From positions 30,303 to 94,302 of the forward strand of contig CAAGHZ010000001.1 in the NCBI GenBank assembly GCA_900769795.1: 64,000 bases of DNA, written 5' to 3'. The position numbers were made by a program, and so were the translations under genes. The notes under the pieces were generated by a model. It was not told where the DNA came from. It worked only from the letters and a program-made list of their open reading frames with translations, and did no database searches. Below, in pieces: positions 62,399-64,000 of this stretch. Source of the DNA: Clostridia bacterium (GTDB taxonomy: Bacteria > Bacillota > Clostridia > Monoglobales > Monoglobaceae). Each line of letters begins with the position of its first letter. The first letter of the stretch is position 1.

Positions 62399-64000
62399 TT
62401 ACGCCTTTTTCGATGTAATCGCTTTGGTTACAAGCAACGTTGCAATCATAAGCACAACACCTATCGGCAAACAAATCCATGCATTCTTTATAAATCCTGC
62501 AAAGAGATATGTTATAAAAGATACCCCCGCAGCCACAAGTGCATATGGAAGCTGAGTAGACACGTGGTTTATGTGGTTACACTGCGCACCTGCAGACGCC
62601 ATAATTGTGGTGTCCGAAATCGGTGAACAATGGTCACCGCAAACTGCACCCGCCATACAAGCAGAGATTGCGATAATGCTGATTTCATTATCAATAGAGC
62701 CACCAAATATCGCAAGTACAATCGGGATAAGGATACCAAATGTACCCCATGATGTTCCTGTTGAGAAGGAAAGTCCAACACCAATTAAGAACACAATAGC
62801 CGGCAGAAGCGGAATAAATGAACTTGCATAAAGGCGAACAAACTCTGCAATAAATACCTTTGCACCAAGACTATCGGTCATAGCTTTAAGTGTCCATGCG
62901 CAAGTCAGAATTAATATAGCAGGCACCATCGCCTTGAAGCCCTCGGGGATGCTTTCCATACATTCTGTGAACTTAAGAACTCTGCGGCACATAAAGTAAA
63001 TAACAGAGAAAATAAGACCCGCAAATGAACCATATACAAGTCCAACAGATGCGTCCGCACCTGAGAAAGCGCCAATAAAGTCACGATATGCATCACTATC
63101 TGCAGTAAAGAATCCGCCTGAGTAGATAAGACCAAGTACGCAAGCAACTATAAGAACAAAAACAGGGGCTACCAAATCCCATACACTGCCCTTGCTATTT
63201 TCTGCCATTTCTTCTACTCTCTCAAGTTTTTCTCTGCCCTCTTCCGAGAAGATGTCGCCGTTTTCTGCGTTTATCTCATGTTTCTTCATAGGACCGAAGT
63301 CAAACTTAGAAATCGCAAGCACAAACATCATCAATATTGTAAGGATTGCATAGAAGTTATAAGGAATTGCTCTTATAAAAAGTTCAAGACCACCGATTTG
63401 TTCTTCCGACACAAAGCCCGCAACCGCTGCTGCCCATGAAGAAACAGGAGCAATAATACATATCGGCGCGGCAGTCGCATCTATAAGATACGAAAGTTTT
63501 GAACGTGAAATCTTAAACTTATCTGTTACAGGGCGCATAACTGAGCCAACTGTCAGACAGTTAAAGTAGTCATCCACAAAGATAAGGATACCAAGACAGA
63601 TTGTAGCAATCTGCGCGCCAACTCTTGACTTAATGTGCTTTTCTGCCCATCTTCCAAAAGCTGCAGAGCCGCCTGATTTATTCATCAGGGATACAATTGC
63701 ACCAAGAATAACAAGGAATATCAAAATACCAATGTTATATGGGTCTGCAACCGATGAAATAAATCCGTCTACAAAGAGATGGTCGATTGTACCTGTAAAG
63801 CTGAAGTTTGCATAAAGCAGGGCACCACTCAAAATACCTATAAATAAAGAAGAATAAACTTCTTTGGTGATAAGTGCAAGCACAATTGCAATAAGTGCAG
63901 GCAAAAGTGACAACCATGTAGCATAAGGCTTTACAGCATCACGCTTTGCCTCAAGAGCTTTGCCTAAGTTTTCGTCAAAATTCTCTGTACCTACATTATC
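62399..64000 (-). CDS. NhaC-family Na+/H+ antiporter-type transporter (5' end beyond window)
   Basis: Polytopic membrane transporter of the NhaC superfamily, at least 533 codons with about 12 membrane segments; members exchange Na+/H+ or carry amino-acid-type substrates (malate/lactate NhaC-like). The frame is open to position 64000 with no start codon visible in the last 87 bases, so the true start lies outside: the first residues inside the window read DNVGTENFDENLGKAL. A TTG at 63913 is internal. Conserved blocks include IVDDYFNCLTVGSVMRP and SDTTIMASAGAQCNHI near the end, the latter typical of NhaC. Followed by a terminator. Confidence 0.88.
   Translation of the reverse strand, partial: DNVGTENFDENLGKALEAKRDAVKPYATWLSLLPALIAIVLALITKEVYSSLFIGILSGALLYANFSFTGTIDHLFVDGFISSVADPYNIGILIFLVILGAIVSLMNKSGGSAAFGRWAEKHIKSRVGAQIATICLGILIFVDDYFNCLTVGSVMRPVTDKFKISRSKLSYLIDATAAPICIIAPVSSWAAAVAGFVSEEQIGGLELFIRAIPYNFYAILTILMMFVLAISKFDFGPMKKHEINAENGDIFSEEGREKLERVEEMAENSKGSVWDLVAPVFVLIVACVLGLIYSGGFFTADSDAYRDFIGAFSGADASVGLVYGSFAGLIFSVIYFMCRRVLKFTECMESIPEGFKAMVPAILILTCAWTLKAMTDSLGAKVFIAEFVRLYASSFIPLLPAIVFLIGVGLSFSTGTSWGTFGILIPIVLAIFGGSIDNEISIIAISACMAGAVCGDHCSPISDTTIMASAGAQCNHINHVSTQLPYALVAAGVSFITYLFAGFIKNAWICLPIGVVLMIATLLVTKAITSKKA

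Noticed and set aside
62399..63913. nhaC as a complete gene starting at TTG 63913
   Set aside because: The frame continues open to the window edge with plausible NhaC-like residues and no start codon in the last 87 bases; the gene is cut, not complete.
1..64000. CRISPR array, prophage, integrative element or toxin-antitoxin system
   Set aside because: No evenly spaced direct repeats, integrase, phage structural gene or small paired toxin genes could be identified; only short palindromic repeats and one dead IS3 fragment are present.

Overview
The window reads as chromosomal DNA of an anaerobic, spore-forming Clostridia species, most likely a gut Oscillospirales/Clostridiales-type organism. 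This is inferred from a SpoVT regulator beside a yabM-yabN-yabO block, a glgC/glgD pair, an NfnAB-type ferredoxin:NADP oxidoreductase, a C_GCAxxG_C_C protein, two fucosidase loci, and short interspersed palindromic repeats of a kind common in gut Clostridia. No rRNA, tRNA, CRISPR array, prophage or intact insertion sequence was found. The window begins inside glmU and ends inside an NhaC-type antiporter gene; both are cut by the edges.

Layout. 1-2.6 kb (minus): glmU (partial), comFC, and a secreted protein of unknown function flanked by an inverted pair of short repeats. 2.9-11.5 kb (plus): a glycogen block glgB-glgC-glgD-glgA, a terminator, then glgP with its own promoter. 11.6-15.1 kb (plus): an amino-acid-type ABC transporter (binding protein, permease, ATPase) with a glycerol-dehydrogenase-like gene inserted between binding protein and permease. 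15.2-19.7 kb: gap, nth (minus), glyA and rarA. 19.7-24.5 kb: rqcP, mazG and a SpoVB/MurJ-like flippase on the minus strand, an acyltransferase, and spoVT on the plus strand; this is the spoVT-yabMNO neighbourhood with spoVT inverted. 24.5-26.9 kb (plus): rlmB, a YmdB-type phosphoesterase and a PgeF/YlmD family enzyme. 27 kb: a decayed IS3-type transposase. 27.4-31.8 kb: first fucosidase locus (AraC regulator, GH29, oxidoreductase, DMT transporter). 31.9-40.9 kb (minus): mgsA and the cell-shape/division block zapA-U32-dut-maf-mreB-mreC-mreD-pbp2. 41-45.3 kb (minus): nudix, gdhA, nfnB, nfnA. 45.4-48.6 kb (minus): holA, a ComEC-like MBL protein and an M20 peptidase. 48.8-55.7 kb: second fucosidase locus, a six-gene minus-strand operon (TIM-barrel epimerase, Gfo/Idh oxidoreductase, second TIM-barrel epimerase, uxuA, uxuB, GH29) read divergently from an AraC regulator. 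55.8-64 kb: ileS of the eukaryote-like type, a membrane protein, a ZIP transporter, a C_GCAxxG_C_C protein, a sialate O-acetylesterase-type enzyme and nhaC.

How they work together: the glg genes make and break down glycogen. nfnAB can supply NADPH to the adjacent glutamate dehydrogenase. zapA to pbp2 form a septum and cell-wall elongation block. The two fucosidase loci look like regulated catabolic units for fucosylated or uronic-acid-containing glycans; the second combines a Gfo/Idh dehydrogenase and two metal-type TIM barrels with mannonate enzymes and is the best candidate here for an undescribed pathway. Most of the window is otherwise conserved housekeeping DNA.
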